Shown piece after piece: positions 44,527-53,560 of a stretch of 64,000 bases of DNA (the first letter of the stretch is position 1; every line of letters starts with the position of its first letter). Below the pieces are notes generated by a model. That model was given only the letters and a program-made list of their open reading frames with translations, had not been told where the DNA came from and made no database searches. The DNA is from Endobacterium cereale (GTDB lineage: Bacteria; Pseudomonadota; Alphaproteobacteria; Rhizobiales; Rhizobiaceae), in assembly GCF_009617585.1 (NCBI RefSeq), contig NZ_WIXI01000022.1, forward strand, positions 560,001 to 624,000. The letters are read 5' to 3'. The translations under genes and the position numbers were made by a program.

Positions 44527-45626
44527 CGCCGCCCCGCTGCCTCTCTCCAGGTCACGCAGATCCTCGCCGCGTACGGTTCAATTGCCAGATGTGCACGCTG
44601 GAATTCCTGCGCCGCCGCCCCCAGACGTCCGCGCAGATCGCTATCTTCGATCAGTCGCAACAACGCGGTCGCCAAGGCCTGTTCGTCACCCGTAGGGACA
44701 AGCAACCCCGTTTCCTCATGCCGGATGATATCCTCGACAGCGCCAACGGGCGTCGCCACAACGCCAAGCCCACAAGCCATCGCTTCGATAACGGACATCG
44801 GAAGATTTTCCGCCAGTGAAGGGAGCGTGAGAATGTCAGCCGTCGAGAGCAGTTGGGCGACATCGGCGGGCCCCACCCATCCCGGCAGGTTCACCCTGTC
44901 GGTGAGACTGAGCATTTCCAGTTCGCTGCGCAACGCATCGACTGCGCCATCGCCGGCGATTGTTGCCCGCCAACCTGCATTTCCCCGCATCGATGAAAGC
45001 GCTTTGACCAGCTGCGGTATTCCCTTGCGATCCTCCACCCGTCCCAGGAACAGGATGTGGGCAATGGCGCCACCGCCCACATGTGGCAGGCGTGGTTCCT
45101 CCACAGCATTCGCGATGATCTCGATCCGCGCGGCAGCCTCCGGCACCCGGTCCTCGACGAAGTTTTTCCACGGACTACCAAGCACGATAATGCCGGCCGC
45201 CCTGGCAAACATGGAGGATATCGCGCAGCTCAGTGGCGTTTTTCCTTCATGCCAGAAGGTCCGATAATTGGCCCCATGCAAATGGAGAGCATAAGGCACC
45301 CCCATCATGCGGGCGCAGACCGCAATGACCAGTTTTCGATAGGTACTGCCACGGCTGGCGAGGTTGACGTGCACCAGATCGAGTTCACCTCGGAGCCGTC
45401 CCCACACGATGGCGCTGCAGAAACGCAGCAGATAGATCCACGAAAATACAATCGAACCATGACCGCGGGTCGCCAGAAACCGGACGTGGATGTCATCATG
45501 CGCCTGCCGGTCGAGTTCAGCCTTCAGCGCCGCCATGATGCGGTCGATACCACCTTGTCCGGCTCCTCCGGCGGGGGTAGCCACCAGTATGTTCAATGGT
45601 CGGCCGCTTTTGGCGTTTTTCGGCAT
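44517..45626 (-). CDS. GT4-family glycosyltransferase
   Basis: 369 residues, GT-B fold. N-terminal acceptor domain (GGAGQGGIDRIMAAL) and C-terminal nucleotide-sugar domain (ILFLGRVEDRKGIPQLVKAL, then SLAENLPMSVIEAMACGLGVVAT, the E-x7-E region). It would add one sugar of the repeat unit in the cytosol. It is cotranscribed with the CapK-like gene and is divergent from wzx across only 77 nt. The start at 45626 has a GAGAAAGC ribosome site. Confidence 0.92.
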   Translation of the reverse strand: MPKNAKSGRPLNILVATPAGGAGQGGIDRIMAALKAELDRQAHDDIHVRFLATRGHGSIVFSWIYLLRFCSAIVWGRLRGELDLVHVNLASRGSTYRKLVIAVCARMMGVPYALHLHGANYRTFWHEGKTPLSCAISSMFARAAGIIVLGSPWKNFVEDRVPEAAARIEIIANAVEEPRLPHVGGGAIAHILFLGRVEDRKGIPQLVKALSSMRGNAGWRATIAGDGAVDALRSELEMLSLTDRVNLPGWVGPADVAQLLSTADILTLPSLAENLPMSVIEAMACGLGVVATPVGAVEDIIRHEETGLLVPTGDEQALATALLRLIEDSDLRGRLGAAAQEFQRAHLAIEPYAARICVTWREAAGRRWE

Positions 45627-45703
45627 GCTTTCTCGCAATCGGGCGTTGGTTCAAGCGGATAGACTGTTAAGAAATAGACGCTAGGTTTCCGTTAAGCCGA
45701 TCA

Positions 45704-47209
45704 GTGACATATCGCCCTCGCATTCGGTCGAGATCGAAAAGCTTCCGGGAAACGTCTTTGCTGCTCAGATCCACGCTCATCTACGGTCCGGCGATCCTGT
45801 TGACGCGGCTTTCCGCGCTTCTGTTTCTCGTCCTTGCAACGCGTATCGTCGATCCCGCCGAATACGGCCTTTTGACGCTTGTTGTCACGGTCGGCGAGAT
45901 GACGGACACCGCCTTCGCCAACTGGCTGAGAGTTTCTTTGCTGCGGCTGGGTGGCAAGGGCGAAATCGCAAGCGGCAGCTTGGTCCGTGCCGGCCGCATG
46001 GTATTGGCGACTACCGCGATCGGCCTTGTCGTTTCGGTTGCGGCAAGCGCGGCCATCGTTCCTGAACGCTGGGGCGAGTTTTCCATCGCGGTCTGCACGT
46101 ATCTCCTGGCCAGCGCCATTGCGCGCTACGCCCTGACCGTCTTGCAGATGCAACAGCGCCATACGGCCTATTCCTTCCTGGAATTCCTGCGTGCCGTGCT
46201 GCAACTCGCGCTTCCCGCCGCCACTATGCTGGTCGAGCACAATTCCTTCCTCGCTATTTCGATCGCATCCAGCCTCGGCATGCTGGTGACAGGCGTCATT
46301 GCCAACATCATCGCGTGGCGCCAGGTCATAAAAGGGCCGCCCAAATTCACGCAACGCGAATTTTTGGCTCTCGGCCTGCCGATCATTGCCATCGCTGTTG
46401 TCGGCTTCGGCCTCACCAATGCCGAACGCGTCATGCTGAAGCTTTACCAGAACGCCGGTGCCGTCGCGATTTTCGCCTCGGCTTACGCATTGGCACGGCA
46501 GCCAGTAGACATGATCGCCAACGCCATCAACATGGGTGCGTTTCCCGAAACCGTCAGCCGTTTCGATGAAAAGGGTCCGGCAGCCGCCGGCACGTTCCTG
46601 TCGCAATTCATGGGCCTTACCTTCACATTGGCCCTGCCGGTCGTTGCCATGCTTTCGGCGATCGGTTCCGATCTTGCAGCGCTGGTGCTGCCGAAAGCCT
46701 ATATCGGCCCCTACACGCTGCTGTTCACCACAATCGCGATCGGCGCATTCCTGACCAATCTTGCCGATTTCGTTTACGGTTCCATGGTGCATGCCCATAA
46801 GCGACCGCTCCTGTTCATCATCAGCAAGCTGTTCGGCACTGCCGCCAATATCGGTTTGGCCATGCTCTTGATCCCATCGATGGCCGAGGCCGGCGCCGCG
46901 TTTTCTCTCATGGGAGCGGCCGCAATCAATCTTGTCATCAGTGCCGTTATCAGCGAGCGCCTGACCCCGATTGCGCTGCCGTGGCGCGCCATCGGGGCAG
47001 CCGCCCTTGTTTCTGCCTGTGTGTGGGGGACCGCCTATGGTGCGAAAACTCTGGCCGGCGACGCGCCCGTGCTGGTGCGCCTGATGGTTGCCGGCACTGC
47101 CGGCGGCGCCGTTTTCCTGGTACTGAACGCCGCCCTCAATCCCCAAGCAGCAAGGCAGGTTTTCACGAAGGCGAAGGCCATGATCGGCAGACGCACCGCT
47201 ATCGGATGA
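45704..47209 (+). CDS. Wzx-type polysaccharide flippase
   Basis: A 501-residue MATE/MOP-superfamily membrane protein with about 12-14 helices, starting with YGPAILLTRLSALLFLVLA and including EYGLLTLV and AERVMLKLYQNAGAVAIFA. It flips the lipid-linked repeat unit to the periplasmic face. It uses a GTG start. The long open frame on the other strand is a shadow: its protein is compositionally odd (HGNDRQG-type repeats), whereas this one has clean membrane periodicity. Confidence 0.9.
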   Translation: MTYRPRIRSRSKSFRETSLLLRSTLIYGPAILLTRLSALLFLVLATRIVDPAEYGLLTLVVTVGEMTDTAFANWLRVSLLRLGGKGEIASGSLVRAGRMVLATTAIGLVVSVAASAAIVPERWGEFSIAVCTYLLASAIARYALTVLQMQQRHTAYSFLEFLRAVLQLALPAATMLVEHNSFLAISIASSLGMLVTGVIANIIAWRQVIKGPPKFTQREFLALGLPIIAIAVVGFGLTNAERVMLKLYQNAGAVAIFASAYALARQPVDMIANAINMGAFPETVSRFDEKGPAAAGTFLSQFMGLTFTLALPVVAMLSAIGSDLAALVLPKAYIGPYTLLFTTIAIGAFLTNLADFVYGSMVHAHKRPLLFIISKLFGTAANIGLAMLLIPSMAEAGAAFSLMGAAAINLVISAVISERLTPIALPWRAIGAAALVSACVWGTAYGAKTLAGDAPVLVRLMVAGTAGGAVFLVLNAALNPQAARQVFTKAKAMIGRRTAIG

Positions 47210-47225
47210 ACCGTGCAGCAGTGCC

Positions 47226-48026
47226 TTACCGATGCACCCGGCGACGCCAGAGTTCCTGGCCAAGCAGGGACGCATAGGCGGTATTCGTTTCGTAATAGCG
47301 CCGCCATAGGCGCTTCGGTTCCTGCGCGATACGAAACAGCCATTCCAGCCCCAGCGACTGTACCAGTTGCGGCGCGCGGCTGACCTTGCCCCCATAAACA
47401 TCGAAGCTGCCGCCGACGCCCATGACAAAACTTGTCGTCAGCCTTGTGCGATATTTCTTCAGGAATCGTTCCTTCCGCGGCGTCGGCATGGCCACGAAAA
47501 GGCAGTCGGCGCCGCTTTCGTTGATTTGCCGGACAATGGCATCCTCGTCGTCCTCCTTGAAATAGCCATTGCGCATGCCGGCAATCGTCAAACCCGGATG
47601 ATCCTTTGCGAGACGCGCCGCGACGGCATCAAGCACGCCCTGTTCAGCCCCGAAAAGGAAGGGCCGGTAACCGCCCTTTGCACAGCGTTGGAACAGGTTG
47701 AGCATGATGTCCACGCCGGCCACACGTTCCGGCGCATTCAGCCCGCAAAGACGCGCGCCCCATAAAACACCGGCACCATCTATGTTGATGATGTCGGCGC
47801 TGGTCACATCTTCGCGCAACTCGGCATTCTTGCGCATGGTCACGAGCTTTGCCACGTTGACCACGACATGATGCAGCGGACGATGCTCGCGCATAGCCTC
47901 TTCGGCGAGGTCCAGCGTTTCTTCCATCGTCAACCCGTGCAGCGGGCACCCGAGAAAGGTCATGGCGCGCGCGGAAAGCAGAGGATGATCGATCCATTCG
48001 GGTTGCTTGAAGGCAAGGTTTCTCAT
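47226..48026 (-). CDS. WecG/TagA/CpsF-family glycosyltransferase
   Basis: 266 residues, GT26 family. Motifs: VNVAKLVTMRKNAELRE, INIDGAGVLWGARL (acidic DGAGV core), GAEQGVLD and AMPTPRKERF. The family adds N-acetylmannosamine or its uronic acid to a lipid-linked sugar. It sits directly after wecC with an ATGA overlap, and the wecB-wecC genes would make UDP-ManNAcA. So the likely reaction is ManNAc(A) transfer to the growing unit. Confidence 0.92.
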   Translation of the reverse strand: MRNLAFKQPEWIDHPLLSARAMTFLGCPLHGLTMEETLDLAEEAMREHRPLHHVVVNVAKLVTMRKNAELREDVTSADIINIDGAGVLWGARLCGLNAPERVAGVDIMLNLFQRCAKGGYRPFLFGAEQGVLDAVAARLAKDHPGLTIAGMRNGYFKEDDEDAIVRQINESGADCLFVAMPTPRKERFLKKYRTRLTTSFVMGVGGSFDVYGGKVSRAPQLVQSLGLEWLFRIAQEPKRLWRRYYETNTAYASLLGQELWRRRVHR

Positions 48027-49357
48027 GCCGCCCTCCCGACCTCGACAGCCGGCATATCCGCCAGGCTGTGCTTTTTGCCTTCGATGCGCGCGTCCGGTCG
48101 ACGCGCCTTGCGCCACGTCCACAGACCGCGCGTGTCCACCAGTTTTTTGTCCTTCAAGGATTCAGAGTCGATGAAGTTGAACTGGCGGTGATCGACCAGA
48201 AGCACGACGATATCGGCCTCATCGATCGCGGTCAGAGCATCGGTGAAGATGATGCCCTTATCCTGTAGCGCGCACGGAAGCGAACGTGTGTGCGGCTCAG
48301 CAGCCATGAGGCGGATATCCGGGTTCGCGGCGAGAAGCTCCACAACTTCGACCGCAGGGCTTTCCCGCATGTCGTCGATATTGGGCTTGAAGCTCAGACC
48401 AAGGCAGGCAACCGTCTGCTTGCGGCCCGGTTCCAGCAGCGCTTCGATATCCTTTACCACCCCATGCGGACGGTGCGAATTGATCTGACGTGCGGAGCGC
48501 ATCAGCGGGGTGCTTTCAGGCGCGGCATCGATGATGAAATACGGATCGACGGCAATACAATGCCCCCCGACCCCCGGTCCCGGCTGCAGAATATTGACGC
48601 GGGGATGACGGTTGGCGAGATCGATGACCTCCCAGACATTCAGCGACAGGTCCTGGCAGACGGCGGCAAGTTCGTTGGCGAACGCGATATTGACGTCGCG
48701 AAATGCGTTTTCCGTCAGTTTCACGAGTTCTGCCGCTTCAGCGACGGTCACGAAAAGGTCGCCGGCCACGAAACTGGCATAAAGCGCCGCCGTGCGCTCC
48801 GAGGAACGTAGCGACAGACCGCCGATAGAGCGGTCATTGTTGATCAGTTCTGTCAGCACCTTGCCCGGAAGGACACGCTCCGGCGAATAGGCCACATACA
48901 CATCACTGTCGCCGTTGATGTCACTCGGAAAGGAAAGATCCGGGCGAAGTTCGGTCAGAAGCGATGCCATGTTCCTCGTGGTGCCCACCGGAGAGGTCGA
49001 TTCCAGAACGACCAGATCGCCCTTTTTCAGCATCGGCGCGATGCTGCGGGCAGCGGCGAGGACGTAAGACACGTCCGGCTTCAGATCGACGGTGATCGGC
49101 GTCGGCACCGCGATGACATAGGCGTCGGCAGGCTGCGGCGTCGAGAATGCCCGTAAAGCGCCCTGCGCGACCACTTTCTGAATGAGGCCATCAAGATCAG
49201 GTTCGACAATGTGGATCTCGCCGCGGTTGACCTTTTCGACAACGGTTTCGTTGACGTCGACACCGACAACCTGGAAGCCTCGGCTGGCAAAGATGGCGCA
49301 GGTCGGCAGGCCGATATAGCCCATGCCGATAACGGATACGGTTCTGATCTCAGGCAT
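48023..49357 (-). CDS. wecC: UDP-N-acetyl-D-mannosamine dehydrogenase
   Basis: 444 residues of the UDP-glucose/GDP-mannose dehydrogenase family. NAD-binding SVIGMGYIGLPTCAI at the N-terminus, LESTSPVGTT, and the catalytic Cys in GPGVGGHCIAVDP. With WecB alongside, oxidation of UDP-ManNAc to UDP-ManNAcA is the natural call; other UDP-HexNAc dehydrogenases of the family cannot be excluded. The start at 49357 has a GAGGAG ribosome site and overlaps the wecB end by 8 nt. The long upstream extension lies inside wecB. Confidence 0.92.
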   Translation of the reverse strand: MPEIRTVSVIGMGYIGLPTCAIFASRGFQVVGVDVNETVVEKVNRGEIHIVEPDLDGLIQKVVAQGALRAFSTPQPADAYVIAVPTPITVDLKPDVSYVLAAARSIAPMLKKGDLVVLESTSPVGTTRNMASLLTELRPDLSFPSDINGDSDVYVAYSPERVLPGKVLTELINNDRSIGGLSLRSSERTAALYASFVAGDLFVTVAEAAELVKLTENAFRDVNIAFANELAAVCQDLSLNVWEVIDLANRHPRVNILQPGPGVGGHCIAVDPYFIIDAAPESTPLMRSARQINSHRPHGVVKDIEALLEPGRKQTVACLGLSFKPNIDDMRESPAVEVVELLAANPDIRLMAAEPHTRSLPCALQDKGIIFTDALTAIDEADIVVLLVDHRQFNFIDSESLKDKKLVDTRGLWTWRKARRPDARIEGKKHSLADMPAVEVGRAA

Positions 49358-50501
49358 GGGACAGCTCCTCGAGAATTCGTTGGCTTGCCTTGCCGTCGCC
49401 ATAGGGATTGTGGCGCTCGGCCATGTTTCGGTAGGCACTTTCGTCATCCAGAAGGTTCGTCGCCGTGCGCAGAATGACATCGACATCGGTACCGACGAGG
49501 CGCGCTGTTCCGGCAGCCACACCTTCCGGCCGTTCGGTATTCTCACGCATCACCAGAACCGGCTTGCCAAGCGATGGCGCCTCTTCCTGCACGCCGCCGC
49601 TATCGGTCAGCACGAGATAGCTCTTCTTCTGCAGGTAGAGGAACGGCAGGTATTCCTGCGGATCGATCAGATGGACGTTCGGGATGTCGGCAAGCTCGGC
49701 CCGCACCACGTTCCGCACATTCGGATTGGGGTGGACGGGAAAAACGATCGATACATCACCACGGGCAGCCAGCACCTTAAGCGCCTTGCAGATGCGCTCG
49801 ATACCGCCGTCGAAATTTTCCCGGCGATGTCCCGTCACCAAAACCAGTTTTTTCGAAACATCGATAAAACTGAAACGCGCGGCCATTTCCGCGCTCATCA
49901 GATCATCATTGTCCAACATGCCGGAAAAATGCAGCAGCGTATCGATGACCGTATTGCCGGTGACGAGAATGCTGTCGGCAGGTTTGCCCTCGGCCAGCAG
50001 ATTATTGCGAGCCTCCGCAGTGGGTGCGAAATGCCACTTGGCAATATCGCCGATGATTTTTCTGTTCAGTTCCTCGGGGAATGGCGAATCTATATTGTGG
50101 CTTCGTAGACCTGCCTCGATATGAGCCACAGGTATACGCTTGTAGAACGCCGCAAGCGCAGCTGCCATGGCCGTTGTTGTATCACCTTGAACCATGACGA
50201 TATCAGGCCTGGCATGTTCCAGCACACTTTCCATGCCCTTGAGCACACGCTCACTGACGTCGAAGAGCGTCTGTCCGGGCCGCATGATATCAAGGTCATA
50301 GTGGACCGGAAGACCGGTCAGCGAAATGATCTGGTCCAGCATGTCGCGATGCTGGGCCGTCACGCAGATTTCCGTGTGAAAGGCCTCGTGCGCAAGGGCA
50401 GCACTGGCCACCGGAAAACATTTCAGACCCTCAGGTCGAGTACCGAAAACGATCAACAATCGCCGTTTCGGCAGACGCCCTTCATTCGAGCTTTTCTGCA
50501 T
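49350..50501 (-). CDS. wecB: UDP-N-acetylglucosamine 2-epimerase
   Basis: 383 residues. GTRPEGLK near the N-terminus, VQGDTTT, HIEAGLRS, PFPEELNR and TGHRRENF, i.e. the substrate and catalytic residues of the non-hydrolysing epimerases. It converts UDP-GlcNAc to UDP-ManNAc, the WecC substrate. It is the first gene of wecB-wecC-wecG. The start at 50501 (MQKSSNEGR) has a GGTGGGG ribosome site; an ATG five codons earlier lacks one. Confidence 0.94.
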   Translation of the reverse strand: MQKSSNEGRLPKRRLLIVFGTRPEGLKCFPVASAALAHEAFHTEICVTAQHRDMLDQIISLTGLPVHYDLDIMRPGQTLFDVSERVLKGMESVLEHARPDIVMVQGDTTTAMAAALAAFYKRIPVAHIEAGLRSHNIDSPFPEELNRKIIGDIAKWHFAPTAEARNNLLAEGKPADSILVTGNTVIDTLLHFSGMLDNDDLMSAEMAARFSFIDVSKKLVLVTGHRRENFDGGIERICKALKVLAARGDVSIVFPVHPNPNVRNVVRAELADIPNVHLIDPQEYLPFLYLQKKSYLVLTDSGGVQEEAPSLGKPVLVMRENTERPEGVAAGTARLVGTDVDVILRTATNLLDDESAYRNMAERHNPYGDGKASQRILEELSHA

Positions 50502-50619
50502 ATCCACCCCACCCATTGAGCTTCATGGGGCGGAACATGATCGCAATAGATTGACGGCGGATTGCTTTTATTTCCGGCATTTTAACGATGCTTCGAAATA
50601 CATGATCAAATAACAGATT

Positions 50620-50636
50620 TTAACACAGGATTAACC
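50620..50636. promoter_or_regulatory. Possible CtrA site (TTAA-N7-TTAACC)
   Basis: TTAA, seven bases (CACAGGA), then TTAACC: the canonical full CtrA recognition layout. It lies 64 nt before the GINT1-like gene and 119 nt before wecB on the other strand. CtrA control is inferred from this match alone. Confidence 0.45.
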
Positions 50637-50699
50637 AAGACAGTCGGGCAAGTGAACGATAAAAACCAATTCGACCGAAGTCTGGAGACAATCGACGTC

Positions 50700-52145
50700 A
50701 TGAAAACATTGCTGTTGATTGGCCATGCGGCAAACGCACGATTGTGGGAACACGAGTTGCTGGAGCGGCTTGGTGTTCTGAATTGCGCAATCGGGGTCAG
50801 CTTGTCGCAGGAGGTGAGCCAACAACCGTATTTTCTGGATGCTGTTCTCAATGCAGAGGCCAGAAAGTTTGATGGGTGCCTTGCCTTGGCCGCCCCACCA
50901 TTGAACCCGGTTTCCTTTGCCGAGGCTGATCTCGTTATTAACCTGACCGGCGGTGGTTCACCCCAAAGCGCGGCGTCGATGCTGACACTCTCCATCGCCG
51001 GCGCTTACTGTTTAGGAGAAGGTTTGTGCAGACTTCGCACCGTGACAAATTCAGCACCGGAAATCGTTGCCAGAGTGAATGGCCAGGTCGTCGCTGTGGC
51101 ACGGCCGATGCTGGGCGACCGGGTTTGGTTGTCGCGGGACTGTAATGATGTGCTTGTCTCCTGCCAGAACCTGATCATTTCGTGCGTAAAACGTTTCTTC
51201 GCCGGCAAGCTGGAGCCGGTTCCGGAACCTGTTGCGCCGACGCCATCGCGTCCATTCTTGATCGGGTATGGACGTGACCTTCTGCAGGGGTTGGCCAGCC
51301 GAGGATTGCGCAAGCTAAAACCCGGCTCAAAATCCTTCTACTGGCAGACGGGTTATCGCTTGATCGACGGCGCAGGTATTGCACAAAGCCGAAAGCTCGA
51401 TGGCCCGCCATTCATGCTTCTGCCGGACGATGGAAATCGCTTTTATGCGGACCCGTTTGCCTTCGACCATAAGGGACGATCCTACCTCTTCGTCGAAGAA
51501 TTTCCCTATGCTCTCGGCCGCGGCATCATCTCCGTTACCGAACTGAAACCGGACGGCAGCTTCGATCCACCACGCAGGGTACTGGAAGAACCGCATCACC
51601 TGTCCTATCCAAATGTCTTCCAACACGAAGGCTCGATTTTCATGATCCCGGAAAGCGGCGGTGCAAACGAGGTCGTGCTGTATCGGGCAGAGGAATTCCC
51701 GGATCGATGGGTGCGCGATACCGTCATTCTTGAAGCGCGATGCTTCAACGATGCAACACTTCTTGAACATGGCGGGAAATTCTGGATGTTCGGAACGGAA
51801 CGCTTTGGCGGGGGCAGCGCCTCCGACACACTGATGGTTTACAGCGCGGCCAATCTTCGTGGACCATGGCAGCCGCACCCGCTCAACCCCATCCTGATCG
51901 ATCGCGCCGGCGCCCGCCCTGGCGGGAATTTCATTCAAATCGAGGACAGGACATTCCTGCCGGTTCAGGATGGCACGCTCAAATATGGCGGCGGTCTTGG
52001 CCTTCGCGAGGTGATGCTGCTCAACGACGAGGACGTCGTGCTCGGCGAGATCGCGCCCATCGCCTCAGGCCCGGCCTGGCATGGCGCTGGAATTCATACC
52101 CTGACGCGCAGCGGGCGGCTGGAAACCATAGACAGCAGTCCTTGA
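50700..52145 (+). CDS. GINT1-like propeller protein with an N-terminal domain resembling formyltransferase
   Basis: 481 residues from the ATG at 50700. The C-terminal half (about 225-480) is a beta-propeller of the glucosamine-inositolphosphorylceramide-transferase N-domain type: FYADPFAFDHKGRSYLFVEE, HLSYPNVFQHEGSIFMIPES and NPILIDRAGARPGGN. The N-terminal 190 residues contain ADLVINLTGGG, which recalls formyltransferase-like sugar-modifying domains, but the resemblance is weak. Bacterial copies sit in polysaccharide loci; no activity is proven. A GTG start 16 codons upstream is possible. The 3' end overlaps wzy by 52 nt, tail to tail. Confidence 0.75.
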   Translation: MKTLLLIGHAANARLWEHELLERLGVLNCAIGVSLSQEVSQQPYFLDAVLNAEARKFDGCLALAAPPLNPVSFAEADLVINLTGGGSPQSAASMLTLSIAGAYCLGEGLCRLRTVTNSAPEIVARVNGQVVAVARPMLGDRVWLSRDCNDVLVSCQNLIISCVKRFFAGKLEPVPEPVAPTPSRPFLIGYGRDLLQGLASRGLRKLKPGSKSFYWQTGYRLIDGAGIAQSRKLDGPPFMLLPDDGNRFYADPFAFDHKGRSYLFVEEFPYALGRGIISVTELKPDGSFDPPRRVLEEPHHLSYPNVFQHEGSIFMIPESGGANEVVLYRAEEFPDRWVRDTVILEARCFNDATLLEHGGKFWMFGTERFGGGSASDTLMVYSAANLRGPWQPHPLNPILIDRAGARPGGNFIQIEDRTFLPVQDGTLKYGGGLGLREVMLLNDEDVVLGEIAPIASGPAWHGAGIHTLTRSGRLETIDSSP

Positions 52146-53410
52146 CGTGGTGCGGCAATCTCTCCAGGCCGCGCGCGAAATGCCATGATCAGCACGAAAA
52201 GCAGAATGACATCGCCGTTCTTCGTCGCAAGTGCATTGTTCGAGAGTTCCCCGATCAGGAAAACCGCCGTCGCAATCTTCGCCGGCATTGCCGCGCCGTG
52301 CAAAAGCCGCAGGATCAGGCGGATGACGATCACGGTAAGCACGATTGCGGCCGGCAATCCCGCCTGCAGCACGATCAGGACCGGCGCGCTTTCGATATAG
52401 GGGAGCCGCAGTTTCTCACGCACCGTTTCCAGCAGCATCTGAGGGCTCATGCCAAGCATGATGTCCTTCCAGCTTACGAAACCGAATATCCGATAGATAT
52501 CGATACGAGCCATGAAATTGCCGTCCGTCGAAGCGCCCTGGAAGCGGCTTAGGAAGCCCCCGGCGAGCAAGCCTGCGAACAGAACACCTCCCATGACTGC
52601 CGCCACCAGGAAAGCGAGCCGTTTCGCTTTTCGCTCATCCCGCTCGGACAGTTTGGGCCAACGTACAAGGAACAGCAGCAGTACGATTTCCAGAGAGGCA
52701 AGAACAAGCGCGGTTCTTGCACCCGAAGCAACGCAACCGAAGAATATCAGAGCGACCGTAACAAGCCTCACCCAGATCGGCCATCGCGTCAGAAGAGCAA
52801 AGCCGATTGCAAGCACACAATAGGCACCAAGCGACAGCGGATGTCCTGTGAGACCGGTGGCGCGAAAATAGGGCTCGCTTTCCGTGAACGGCATGAGCCG
52901 GCGTTGCACGACAGCTTCGCCGATCGCGAGAAGAGCGCTGGCGGTCAGGACGATTACGAACAATGTGCCCAACAGGCGGCGACCATGATGGGGCAGCGTC
53001 ATCATCAAAATGGCGACAAGACAGGCTGCCAGATAGGTATCGACGAGAATGCCGGTCGCTCCGATCCGTGAGATCGCAATCACGTAGATCATCAGCCCTG
53101 CCAGAAGGCCGGCATGCAAAATCAGAAAACGGAAGAGAGCAATATCGTCACCGCGCAGTGAGATCCTGCGCGTGAAGAGGGAAACCGACAATAACGCGAT
53201 GATCAGGTATGTCCCGAGGTGGAACTTCGCATAAAATGCCCCGCCCTCGCTGGTGTAGGGCACCACCATGTTCATTAATGGCGACGTCATCAGCAAGCGA
53301 AACAACAAGACGCCGGACACAAGTAAAAAGAACAGGATGGCAATTGCGTTGCCTTGAAGGTCAACGGCCTGGGAAGGCGAATAATCGAGTTTTCCTGCTG
53401 CCTGTTTCAT
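52094..53410 (-). CDS. O-antigen polymerase/ligase-like membrane protein (Wzy candidate)
   Basis: 438 residues with about 10-12 membrane helices and one large periplasmic loop (about 170-200, EAVVQRRLMPFTESEPYFRA followed by TGLTGHPLSLG), as in Wzy/WaaL-type proteins. The RATGLTGHPLSLG segment matches O-antigen polymerase/ligase signatures. In a locus with wzx and wzz, a polymerase role is most likely. It is convergent with the GINT1-like gene and divergent from the wzz-like gene. Confidence 0.85.
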   Translation of the reverse strand: MKQAAGKLDYSPSQAVDLQGNAIAILFFLLVSGVLLFRLLMTSPLMNMVVPYTSEGGAFYAKFHLGTYLIIALLSVSLFTRRISLRGDDIALFRFLILHAGLLAGLMIYVIAISRIGATGILVDTYLAACLVAILMMTLPHHGRRLLGTLFVIVLTASALLAIGEAVVQRRLMPFTESEPYFRATGLTGHPLSLGAYCVLAIGFALLTRWPIWVRLVTVALIFFGCVASGARTALVLASLEIVLLLFLVRWPKLSERDERKAKRLAFLVAAVMGGVLFAGLLAGGFLSRFQGASTDGNFMARIDIYRIFGFVSWKDIMLGMSPQMLLETVREKLRLPYIESAPVLIVLQAGLPAAIVLTVIVIRLILRLLHGAAMPAKIATAVFLIGELSNNALATKNGDVILLFVLIMAFRARPGEIAAPRQGLLSMVSSRPLRVRV

Positions 53411-53560
53411 CAGTTGTTGCGCAGTTTTCTTGCCGGGAACGGAAACGAATGAAGCTCAGAAAATCGCCTTGGGATATCAATATTTGATTTCATCTGGAAT
53501 GAAACCTTAACCCGCCGCTGTTTAAAAATACGCCATTCTGAAAAACAAGGCGTTAACTCG

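Noticed and set aside
45701..47428. A 575-codon open frame on the minus strand opposite the Wzx gene
   Set aside because: It is the antisense shadow of a gene with clear membrane periodicity; its product is low-complexity His/Gly/Asp-rich, lacks any family motif and overlaps wecG.
53411..53560. Additional CtrA-like TTAAC motifs before the wzz-like gene
   Set aside because: Only isolated half sites are present; the spacing between TTAA elements is not seven bases.
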